A stretch of DNA of 64,000 bases from assembly GCA_003439945.1 (NCBI GenBank), contig QVRM01002406.1, positions 1-64,000 on the forward strand. The letters are read 5' to 3'. This DNA is from Dermanyssus gallinae (Eukaryota; Arthropoda; Arachnida; Mesostigmata; Dermanyssidae). Below, piece by piece: positions 33,434 through 46,190 of this stretch. A program made the position numbers and the translations under genes. Positions within the stretch are counted from its first letter, which is position 1; each line of letters opens with the position of its first letter. The notes under the pieces are model-generated. The model did no database searches. It was not told the origin of the DNA and worked only from the letters and a program-made list of their open reading frames with translations.

Positions 33434-35678
33434 CTATAAAAGATGCAAGTAGCCGCACAAAAGAAAGCATTTGTCAGTAAAGTTGGCGGTGGGTTAATTC
33501 AATTAGTGGGCCGAATGAATGAATTGTATTCATTCATTCGGCTTACGTATGTCTTTTGATCCTTCCGGCACTCTTTTAAAGGACGCAGACATGTCCGGTG
33601 ACGGTGGTGAGCAAACTCTGCCTGTAGAAACTGTCACTGCGCCTTTATAACTGACACTTCTAAGTCTAAGTCTTCTAAGTCGTCTTTCACTTCGTATGGG
33701 ACTGCATACAGATATCTTCCTTAGAACCGGCCTGCCTCTTAATGACCGAGATCCGCTAGTCTTTGTGTCAGCGGTACATGAACAAGTTTCATTTATGAAC
33801 TTGCCAAGTTTTACTGTCAAAATAGCTGTTAGGCGCTCTAAGTCTAGAGGGTACGCACGGTTGTATCAAAAGTCCTGATACCACCGAAATGAGCAGAGAG
33901 CCATCCAGAAAATATAACGGCCTATCAGAATTCATACAGGGTCACGCAGCGTGGCATATATCGATAATCTAAGCATTTCTTATAAGAGAAACAAAGAAAA
34001 CACCAATGTGATGGGCTTAAGTTCGCGACGGAAGAATATTATATTATATAGTATACAACGTAGATCGAAATCGACGATATATATATATATATATATACAA
34101 ACCCTAAAAAAAATATAGGGCCACCCATTTTTGTTACATTTTACGCATTTATTATAATATATCGTGTTAAAATCACAGTGATACATCCTCACAAAGTAAC
34201 AGCAAAGACTTCTATCGACATTTAGGGTCTCGGATTACTTTGAACCACGAGATTTTCACATTTGGCACAGCTACACCGCGAAAAAATTATAAGGCCACTA
34301 GCAAGATACCTGTTTTAACAAATTAATTAAGCAGATCAACGGCATTTGGGCTAATTTCACGGCATTTAGACTATACATAGTACTCAGTGAACTTCCCATT
34401 AAGTCAGATAACCTCAAAAGTGCGGTTTGGTATAGTGTTAAACGAATTTTGGATGCTGTTTTGCAAGAGCTCGTCCCAAGCCTCGAAAATTGTTTTTTAT
34501 CCGTGTAAACTTTTTGTTCGAGCCAGCTTTACACATTCTGGATCATATTAAGATCAGATGAGAGTGCAGGCTAGCGGAGGAATTCAATGTGACGTTGGTC
34601 GAACCAGCTTCCGATCAGCCTGGCGGTGTGAATCGGGGCGTTATCGTGTGTAAAAAACGAAGTCTGGCCATCCCATCAGCTTAAAATGCGCCGATTGCTC
34701 TTTTAGCAAATCCCCGTATCGCGTCGAATAAACACGACCGTCTAAAAAAACAATCGACGACTTTGTATACTATCCGACAGCAGCCCAGATCACTACTGAA
34801 CTGCCACCTAAGTGACGTTTTGACAAAATTCGTTCTTCCTTGCGGACATCATGCGAATAATAGTAAAATCGATCCGATTCATCAAAGTTAAACTGTTTTC
34901 ATTCGAAAAGAGCGCTCTGTGTCACTCTGTGGTCCATCACATCGTATCGTGGGCACTCAGTGGTCCATGACATTTTATCGTGGGCGAAGTCAAGACGAGC
35001 TTTCATCGGTCAGCGGTCAATCGTTGTTTTTCTTGTGTTTTTGCCAATTTGTCTTCCTGAGGAAGCTTTGCACAATTTCGCACTTTCGTTTGCACGTCGG
35101 CCGCCGCCGCAATTGCCCTTGCCGAGGGCGTAGAGTTCGACGCTTTCTTCAGAATTGCAGCTTGTTTCGTTTCGAAATAAAATTTGGACGCCCGGAACTC
35201 CTTTTTTACGGCGTATTTTTTACCTAAATGAACAAAGTTATTTACTACTTGGGCACAACGCCCCAATTGACAGGAAATTTTGCGATTAGAGAGGCCGCTG
35301 TCCTTATAAGCCTTGATATGGGCCTTTTCTTCACCCATGAGGCGCCAGCCTAAGCCTATCGTTTGAACAAAGAAAACACTTCTGGTAGGAGGTCTGCCTT
35401 TGTTTCTGTCGAGCCGTTAAATGAGCCCAAATGTCGTTATTCCGTTTATCTCACTCGTTAATACATGCGTCTTGCTAGTGACATTATCATTTTTTCGCGG
35501 TGCAGCTGTGCCAAATGTGGAAATCTCGTGGTTCAAAGTAATCCGAGACCCCAAATGTCGATCGAAGTCCTCGTTGTTACTCTGTGAGCATGTATCACTG
35601 TGATCTTTACACATTTGGGTATAATAAATGCGTGAAATGTGGCAAAAGTGGGTGGCCCTATATTTTTTTCAGGGACTG

Positions 35679-35740
<62 letters not shown>

Positions 35741-35848
35741 AAATTCAAGCAATGCCTGAGTCTTGAAAAGGGAACGAGGATGTGGGATCGGTTTGATCTA
35801 ATCAATAGAAAAATCGTGGTAAGGCTAAGGGAAATTGTAAAATTAAAA

Positions 35849-35885
<37 letters not shown>

Positions 35886-38800
35886 GACGAGCACTGCCGA
35901 GTGTGCAAACGTATTGTAAATGATTAATAAATCATAACAATATTTTCTATATATATGCATGTGCTTGCGCAGGTAACACTCACGTTTACGTGGCAGCTCA
36001 TTCCGTTAGTGAACTGCACCTGGACAACTGTAGGGATAGACTTATCCAAGCATGCTACAGTGCATCCGTATGGCATCTGCGTAGAAGGAAATGTAAAGTT
36101 TTGCAAAACAGAACAGTCTTTTAGAAGGAAGTTGTAACGAATCTTCATTTTGAGCAACATAACGCTGAAGAAAAAATAATAAAGACAGCAACATGAAATA
36201 GGTAAGGCGTTGAACGAAGTCCCGAGTCGAAGGTCTTTTCTTGCTAAAATGATAACTCAAAGTAAAAGCGGTCACTCGACAACGCATTGTAGTAAAAGGT
36301 ATTTAGTAGGTAAAAACTAACAACTGCCCCATCGGCCAGAGGGTTTTTGGTTTTCATTGTGCAAGTTCTCAACAAGGGTACTAACCTACCTTCTTAATTA
36401 TTTAGTAGCCATGCTGAGTGTATCTGATGCTGACAATGCTCATTACACGATCTTCAGTAACATGCCGTATCGGTATGGGCATTTAAGTTATTTACTTTTT
36501 TTTTTAGATAAACGGTTTTGTTTTTTTTTCTAATTTTGTTGTATGTTTTAGACGTCTTCCACAACAGTAGATAGCTCATAAAGCTTCGTCTTGCGCTAAC
36601 TCATTGGTGGAACCAGAGATAGGATGTTTGTACATGTATATATTAATCTTACCAATAGCTTGTTTTAGTTTTATTTATTATGTACACAGGGTGTTCCTTA
36701 GTTACGTAGAATTTACCCAAAATTGCCAGAAAAGGGACTCTAGCGGCCGCCAGGTACATATCGTGTACAAGCCGCTAATAGTCTTTCTTCTGTTAACATT
36801 ACACCATATGAAGGCCCGACATCGACGTGCGGTGAAATATTATCACGTTCATAATATTATGTTTTCTTACTATTCGTGAATGCGATACTTGCGAGTGAGG
36901 TTTTCCCGACAGAGTGGAAATCTGGAGTTGGAGTACCTATGCTTAAACTGAGTAGGCCAACGGGAGACACCAAATCTGACTACATATATTACACAGGCAT
37001 GCCGGAACAATGGCCATGTATTGACCGTATTCTTTCTTAATTCTTTTTTATTCATTCGACCTCACGTATGGCAGATTTTTTATGTGTAGGTAGTGTCGCA
37101 TCTTTGTGTTAAACATGTCTTTCTCCCATTCTGGCCTTTACGTCACATATTTACGTTTACTTCATGGTGAGTGCCAGCATTAAAGGCCTTCTGATACTCT
37201 GCGTTTCATCAAAACAATAAACCCTTAGTTTCGGGTCGCTTTTTTGGCTGCTTGGTGACCTATAGCATTGTTCCACTTGACAAATGGAAAAATTCACTAT
37301 TTTAACATAAGACGTGATAAACTAAATAACTCACTAGTTAAGCCATTATTCCCAACAATTGCAGGAGCGCTGTAGTTAAATCAACCCGTAGACATAATTT
37401 TCTTCAGGAACAACGAGCACCTGGTCAGACAGACCTGTACTTACCAACGCCATGTAGTCGGGTGAGTTTACACTCAGGTTGAGTGCCTCCCGGCAATATC
37501 CATTAAGTGTTGCATTGTACGCAACACACACCTGGTTCAAACAATACCTATGAAAAAATAACATGTTTCAGTAGGAAATAGTTTACGCCGCGAGTAATTT
37601 AAAAAAGTGATTATGGCGGGGGGGGAATAGTAACACAACAGCTCTCTTTATTAGGACATTTTTGATCCCCATTTTTGTCTGATCATGTTCGATTATATTT
37701 CACTCCGACATTCGCATTGCCTAAATTGGAAACTATAAAAACCACTTTAAGAGTGGCCGCTCCAGAATTTGAATCTACGACCTTCTGAATGCAAGGCAAT
37801 GGCGTTGCCACTAGGCTACCTTGCTAATCGACCTGTGCTGATTAGATTTCTGCTTAAGAAAGTACGTTCCTGTTCGCGAACTGCTAACCAAAAGACTATA
37901 AACCGAGCCATTCGATGGCGAAGTTAAAAGGAAATCCGTCTGCTCAGCCACCTGACCGCTCTTCTATATAACTGCGAGACGGTACGCCCGGCTCTAATGA
38001 TTGAGGGCCCGCTCACGTTGGAGCAGGATACTATGAATGTGTCCTTTGAGGTGAAAGAAGTAAATCAGGTCCTGCGCTCTCTTCGAAGAGCAAAGTGTGC
38101 GGGACCAGATAAGGCGTGCTGTGAACACAAGGTGCAGTCTGGCAAACCATCTTTGTGACTTCTTTAACCAGATTATGAAGGGCGACAGGTGCCAGGAGCC
38201 GGCATATTGCCTGCTATTTAAGGGCAAGCATGGCGATGACAGACGAGACCCAAACGTATACCGGGGTATAGCGTCTGAAAGGACGCTAAGGGAGATCTTC
38301 TGCAAACTGGTTATTTTTAATAAGATCTTCTGCAAATTGATTATCCCCGACCTCTCCGGAGCAATTGGGCTTCCGGAGAGGTCAGGGAACGCGTGATGCA
38401 ATTCATGCGCTCCAGTGAAATATAGAGTGAGCTGTGGCAAAACCCGGAGGGCATTTGTAGACTGCGTCAGAACCTTCGACAAAGCACCTCGAGATATTTT
38501 AGTGAAGTAATTTTGACACGCAGGGGTTGGTGGATCTCTTCTGAGCGTATTTTCGAGCTTTTTTTGATGAGGACACTATACTGGTACAAGATGAGCAGGA
38601 AGTTTTGCAGGTCAAACAAAATGTGGGAACACTGTAAGGGAACCCACTGACCTTCGTCTCTTTTACTCTTCTGCCTGCCGATTTTCTCGCTTAAATTCGA
38701 CACGAGTTCCAGAAGACCATAGTTGTGATGTACGCAGATGACTTAGCGGTCGCTCAACACGACCTGGGTGTCATGAAGCGCATCACTTCTCTGACAGAGG

Positions 38801-41800
38801 TGCTCCTTGTCTCAAGGGGACTGGAAATAAACGCCATGAAGATTAAAGCTGTGAAATTCAGAAGAGGTAGTCAATTGGCTGCAAAAGACGTTGCACGTTC
38901 CGGCGGCCAATTCTTGGAATTCGTCAATTCGTTCCGGTATCTGGGGCTTCGGCTCCATTATACTGGGACGACCTTCACTGCTCACATCGTCGAGACAGTG
39001 CGCACAGCCCTAACCTCTTTATGGAGAGGTAGGCGACATCTGGCGATTATCCGTCCCGACGGCAGTGGCACTCCTCGACCTCAAGCTTGTTCCAAGGCTG
39101 ATGTATGGCTTTGACAAGGTATATAAACGTCTTAATTGGGCAAACTTTGGTTTGCTTGAAAGGTGTTTCACATTGAACATGGAACGCGTATTTTGTCTGT
39201 TAATGCGGGTAAGTAACCGCTTTGGGTACCTAATGTCAGGCTGTGTACCATTTAATGAGAAAAATTGCACAGTACAATTCGAGAGTGTTACCTCGGAATG
39301 GGAAAATAAAGTTGAACAAGTCCGACGAAATCTTGGAGACCTGGGCATTTTCAATGTCTCTCACATCTGGTCTGGTTTTGCATGTGACAGTCGACACTTC
39401 TATACCAGATACATGGTTCATGGCTACCATCACCTGGACTGTTTAAATACGATTTTCCACGTGGAGTACACGGAGTGCGTACTGCGCTCTCGGGCGTGTA
39501 TGAAGTTTCATGCGCCTCATTATTATTACTATTGTTGCAATAAATATGATAAATATTTACCGAGCCATTGAATATCTGAACTATTGACTGGAAGTGTCAT
39601 CTGGGAGTTGTAGGTTTTCGTACTGCAGCTCATCTTATGAACATAATAGATCATTATTATTGTTACTACTTAGTACGAAGATGATTTGTGGCACTTGGCC
39701 TTGTGTTCGAGCGCTGTCCGCCATCCTTTAGAGTTGCAGGATGTACAGGCGTATTCGCAGAACTTCCTGGCCAGCAACAATACCGATAGACAGAGTATGT
39801 TTGCTCGTTGTGTGAAGACCGACCTCTCACCCTGGGGGTCGTTGGGATGTCGGCATGGAGCACCCGGGGGTTTGGCAATCATCCATGCCATCTGCTGATT
39901 TTGGCAGGTCACCGTGCACGGATTAAAGCTGCTCGAAGATCGGCCGGGGCCGAGAAATCCACCCTGCAAACGAATATTCAAAGCTTTGTTTAGTTTAGAT
40001 CAAGATGTAGTAGCTGTATTTGTTGATAGGCGAGGAAAAAATTACCGTTGATCAGATCATAATAGTAATACGTTGGGTAGGCCAATACCCGTAGATACTC
40101 TCTAACTGCTAGCTACTACAGTATGGAGTACTAAAGCTGTGATTAAACTAGACTAGAAGAACTGTGCTACAACACTTAGATACGAAGCTGTGGCAAAGCT
40201 TGGAGTCGAAACAGACCTTGGATGTATGAAAGCAACAACGTTGCGTGCCAGTATCAGTTACTGCTGGCATATGTTTTTTGTTGGGCACATCAGTAAGGCC
40301 AACCCCACCAAAGGATCATGCTAAGGCCGTGTAGCCGGAGGTCGTCCTGGGGGGAGAGAGGAGGGAGAACAAATAGTTGGAGCTACTCACCGGCTGCTGA
40401 TAGACAGGGTAGCCCTGCATGATGTCATGACCCTGGGCACATAGCGCTTCGGCACTGTACGACCCAAACAGGACTCCGTTCGGAGTTTGCGGTTGACCCG
40501 AAGGGGGGGCCGGCTGCTGTGGTTGGCTTTGTTGGCGTGCTGCCGTCACAGACAGAGCAGGAAGTCCCGCTGCTGCAGCCGCCCCTAATGCAGGCTCGGC
40601 GTTCGTTGCTGTTGCCTGGAGCAGCACATGAGCAGAGTATAAGATGCGTTGGAATGCAACATCAGCATCAGCAATAGCGAAAACCAAGACGCGACGCTAA
40701 ACAAACTGGAAGCAGTTGGCCGCAAGCCGGTCGGTTGGAACAATTGGAAGGGAGAATAAAATGCATGCGTCACGTGTGCTGTGTTCAAGTTTTAGTCAAA
40801 TCAAATAATGACGCAATACGGGTAATCCAAATTAATCATGTGTACTGGAAACTACTGTGACCTCTCTTTGCGAGTTTGTTAATTTCATTATACGATCAGT
40901 AGAATAAAATACTGGCTTGGTTTGTCCTAAATACTCATAGTCGATTCTTGTCGCTAGGAACGCTCTGTAAATTCCATTACATGCAGGAACGTATGGGAGG
41001 AGAAGAGCGATAGTCTACACAAAGATTCTTTCAGTATTCAGGCACTATAGGCAACAAGGACTTGCGCGTGATGCGAAGACTCTAGCCAAAGTTCACAAAA
41101 AAATCATAAGGCGTGTTGTCTACTGCTGCAACATTAGCAGGAACATTGTTGAGTGCATGGACATAGCCGTTATATTAGATACGATTGACAGATGTAAGTT
41201 TACCAGCATATGTAAGCAGCCTGATATATTGAATAAGTCCTTTGAAGTCATGACGACGATAACTCGCTCTGATATGAACATTCAGGCTAAAGCTGTAGCC
41301 AGGAATAGCAATTGCAGTAGAATGTTCGCGTGGCACACACAGCCCGCAAGTGCAGTCATGTACTGTACATGTATGGAAAATATCTAAATCGATGGCGCGT
41401 TTGTTATTAATTTTCGATAATCCTCAATAAAGTTCCCCTGCAAAAGGTGTTTAAATAAATATGTATATATATATAGCTGACTAAATTCATCGAGGAAGTG
41501 GTGTTAATGTTGCTTTTGTTGGGGTCGTGGAACTTTATACGTGGACGTCTGCGATACAGAGGGTTGAAACGTTATATTTGATGTCTAGATACGTTGTATG
41601 GACATCCTTGGAAATAGGGTATCAGACTTGTAGACAATACATTATCGGCTGAATTCAAACCCGGCTGCTAAGAATTCAGCGTGTTGTCTAGTGTATCGCT
41701 TAAACGCGTTATTGTTTCTTACTGGGGACCGAATTAAAAAGGCTTGTTGTAAATGTGTTCATTCAGAGATCGTGCCACACCAGGCCGAAGTGACTTATCG

Positions 41801-44800
41801 TGGAGTTTGGCTCGGCTACGCTGGTAAATACGCTGTCCAGTAATACATTTTTTTTCACAAATATTATATCATATGCCTGAAAAAAAGTTCTAGTTCAAAT
41901 ATATTTTGGTAATGATTTTCTCTACATTCCTCAAAAACACATTGCCGTGCCAAAGATATTAATTCGTTTGTCCTATACGTGGGGACCTGGGAACGGTTTT
42001 CCTGGCTTAAGAGTGGGGTAACAAGCGAATCTACTCGCGGAAAGCGTCATCTTTGTTGATGTTGAGATGGAACATTCAGGTCGAGTTTCCCTTAGTCAAC
42101 GGTGTAAGCGAGAAAGTGGTGAGCACAAGAATGTCGGCGCCACGACAGCTGAACTCAAAAATCAGGCTTCGTACTGTTCTTTTGTGCAAATTCTGGCGTG
42201 GATCGTAAGCGCAAAAGAATGTTTCGATTAACCTTTAGGAATAAAGTCTCATCGTTGGGAGTGTGCAGGATAATATTGAAAATTTCGAACAGGACATTTT
42301 AATCTGTACGACAAACCCCACGAAGGACGTTTTATAACAGCAGCGAACGAGGGAAATATGGCTCGTTAATGCCGAAAGTTAAGAATGAAGGCTGCAAATA
42401 ACGAAAGATCGAGCATAACATATGTATCGCTAGAGGAGGCGTTGCGCATGGATGCCTAGTTCTTCCATAAGATCCGGCGCGGCCACCTCGAGCTCACCAA
42501 AAAATCTGCTCGATAGATAGCAGTTGATTTTCCACGTGGCGAAATAAGACAAAATCGATAATTTGCGGCGCCATATTTCTGACATGACTTCACGACGACC
42601 AGTCCTCTCTGTTTTTGACATTCGTTACAGGCAATGGGACTTTTTTTCACGAGCGAAATTCTGGCGATAGTCGAACCGAAAGAAAGTGGTACAATGACGA
42701 GCGATAGATATACGACTACAAGTTTTCGTTGCGTTCTCCAGGAAGAAGTCCGAAGTGTTGTTTTTTAAGAAGGCTTTTCTACCACGACAACGTGTCAGCC
42801 CATCAGGTTAAAAGCACGGAGGCTTTTCTGGCCGCATCTGGAGTCACGCTGTTGAGGCGCTCAGAATATTCATCCGACCTGCCCCCGAAAAGCTGCGAGG
42901 TCGAGGTACAAAAACATCAAAACATAGCCCCGAAAATGGGCTATAAAAATCAAAACATTTCATTCAAAGGTGTACTTTATGTATGAACCCATAGCTTTAG
43001 GAAATGTGTAGAAATGGCTGGAAACTACGTCGAAATCCTAGTAATGATTCCACCTTTAGAATACAATCAAATCAAATAAAACACATCTCTATTTTATAAA
43101 ACAGATATTAATTATTTTACAGGAATTTCAAAAACATTGACAAATTTCTACTTATTTTGTGTTTTATTATTGAGTTTTCGTTTCGATTTTTCTTTGACTT
43201 TGTGCCGACTACGAATAATCGTTTGCAGCCGCCAAGCTGTCGCTGTTGTTCATAAACAAAGGATTAACTCGTTGGGCAAAATAGTTTGGTCTTTTGTATT
43301 TGTCTAGTGTTTCTTTCGGTTATGCCGACCTGACAACCGTATACTACATTTGATTCCTGATGCCAAATTTTGTTGTTTTGGCTTCGAATTTTCCTGGTGA
43401 GTACGGGGGTCGGCTCACGCAGCCAGCCAAGGCTGACTAACGGCCAGCAAGCGTTAAGCTCTTCGGGGGAAAGGAACGTAACGAGTAGTGCAGTAATGGT
43501 TCCTTTGATCTTAGAGGCGGCTTGACTGTTAAGTGCGCTTTTTGCACTATTTTCGCTGAGCTAGCCTTAGAACACCTGCGTTATTTTTTGTTTACAGCCG
43601 TATAGCCCCAGTCAAACTTTCCACCAGCCTATGTCCTCACTGTATATCACACAAAGAACTATGCTTTTGTCTAAATAACGAAAATACTATGTTTATTTGA
43701 TTGCGCAAGTAAAGAAATAATAGATGTAGTGGTATTCCATTGATGACAACAAGTCTCTCACCTATGCTACGCCTCCTATGTCTCTTCACAACGCCAGACT
43801 AGAGTCAAGCTCAACAAGACCTTCTTTTCCCGTTGTTGAATTGCCAAAAATGCCAAAATATCGGTGCCGTTTTTGTGTTTAAAAGTTTTTGTAATGCGGA
43901 GTCAAATTTATACTTCTTACACTTTTTTTATATGGGAGATTTTAGGAATGCCAGATGCACCTGCGTCGCTTGCTGGCAGCGACTAGTGTAGCCCTCCATA
44001 CCCGAATTCCTCCCCACCCTCTCAGGCTCGTAATCGCATCGGATCATTCTTCAAAAAAATATTTCGGTTCCATATTTTTCCTGAAAGTTTAGAAATTCCC
44101 TGCGCAGTTTGTACAAGTTGGACCTGGCATAGGCTAATATCAGTTTCAGTTGTAGCAGCAATGCTAAGGCACCTATAGGGAGTGTCTGCTTTTTTAAGTC
44201 AAATGGATTGTTGACAAGTAACCAAGGAGCTCACCGTTGTCTTTGTTGATACAACATAACTCACAGACACTTAGAACAGAATACAGCAGAAAATACCTTT
44301 GTTACAAATAAAGGGGGGGGGGGTGCATAAACCTTAGAGTCTAGGTTGGCATATATGCCTTTCAATAGTACATGCAAGTTCGACGTCGAGCCCGATGGCG
44401 TGGTGCATTCGCGTGCGCCTTGCGACCAGAGGTGACGAGGTTCACATACTTGTATTTATGAGGCCCGCCTTACAAAGCAGTGTGAAAGCAATTCCGTGGA
44501 CGTTAAATGTTGGCCGTTTAACAAACAAGCGTTTCCGATAAATTTAACAATATGCTTGTCAAAAAAGTTATCGACCTTGTGTGAGTGGTTTTGGAAAGAA
44601 AAGCAGCCCGACCAATATTCGATTGGATGCCCAATCGGATGGTTTTGCACACTTTTGAGCAAACTCAGGTAATTTTGGGCAGGGGTCCCGCACAGGAAAC
44701 AGTACAACAGCCTGTTGACTACCAGTGCTTTATACAATTATATTTTTATTTACGTTTCGGCGTAATGAACGCATTACAAGTTTTCTCTTCTGATATCCGG

Positions 44801-45913
44801 AAAAGCCATCTCAGGTCTGGTAAACCGATTGATTATTTATGTTGAAGAAGCATCTAACAGCGCGCCTAGCTCCATCGGCTGTACGCTGGTCTACTTCTGC
44901 AAAAATTGCACGTTGGGTTTTCCTTACCTGAGGTTGGGCGGTGACAACTTGGCTCGTCGATAGCTTGACTGAAACAAACAAAAAGTTTGTTCTTTGTTAA
45001 AAGTCAAATTAATCCAATGGTACCTTACGCAAAAGCAATAGTGCTATTTTGCCTCACCATAATGTTAGTTTATGACAGGTAACAGTGTTAATGAAAGAGC
45101 AAGAGATAAACGTTAATCAACAGAAAGAGGTTTAGGCCACATCAATAAATGAACAATCGCAACGCGAATGCGTTTGTTTAATAGTAGAGCTCACAAATTC
45201 GTAAGTAAATAAACCAAAAATATTTGAAGATTCAGCAATGAATATTGGGCTCAGCAGTGGCGTAAACCTTGACTTTAGCATAACCGCATGACACTCTACA
45301 GGCAAAGGAACGTCTTTTACTACGTGGCCTTTATGAATGATTGCACCATTCTTTTTAAAGACGTACATATGCGCTCGGCTGTCTTCAGCGCAAACTCGTT
45401 TATATCAACCCACATATGGCAAAAGCGACCAAATTTTTCCACGGAATGCGATTGATGCCCACACACAAGGTTGTTTGTGAAAATCCAGTTGTAAATTTCG
45501 TGACTACCTTACCCTATTAGCGGAATGTACGGTTTTAGTATATCGGAACAATTTTTATAAAGCATATTAACGACCGCCGCAAGGTGTCTACATGGTGTTT
45601 GCCTCTATATCAAAGTGAGAAACCCTTGAAAACTTCTTTTGCTTAACACTGATCTAAAACACTTTAAACTTAAACTCGTACTAAAGCTGACTTGTAGCCT
45701 CAGTGCAGTGTAACAACATTTATTGATAGCAAACTTTGCGCAGCCGGATGCTTTATCATATGCATATATACATTGTGTTTATTATATATATTTTTAACAA
45801 TAATTACATTTACATGATAGTATTACATAATTTGTAGGGACCATAAAATTTCTACACTTCCGTTAGCAAAATCATCTACTTAACTTAGCAAGTTTGTGAT
45901 CAACACAGTTCAA

Positions 45914-45968
<55 letters not shown>

Positions 45969-46158
45969 GAGCAAGATGGCTTAGTGGCAAAGCCTTTGCC
46001 TTGCATTCGGGAGGAATGGGTTCGAGACCCAGACCGGCCAGTCTTAAATTGGTTTGCATGGTTTCCAATTTAGACAAGGTAAATGCCGGAGTGGATTAAA
46101 ATTAGCCATGACATGAAAACACCGTACACGGGCAATAGACTTACGGAAAATCTAAAAA

Positions 46159-46190
<32 letters not shown>

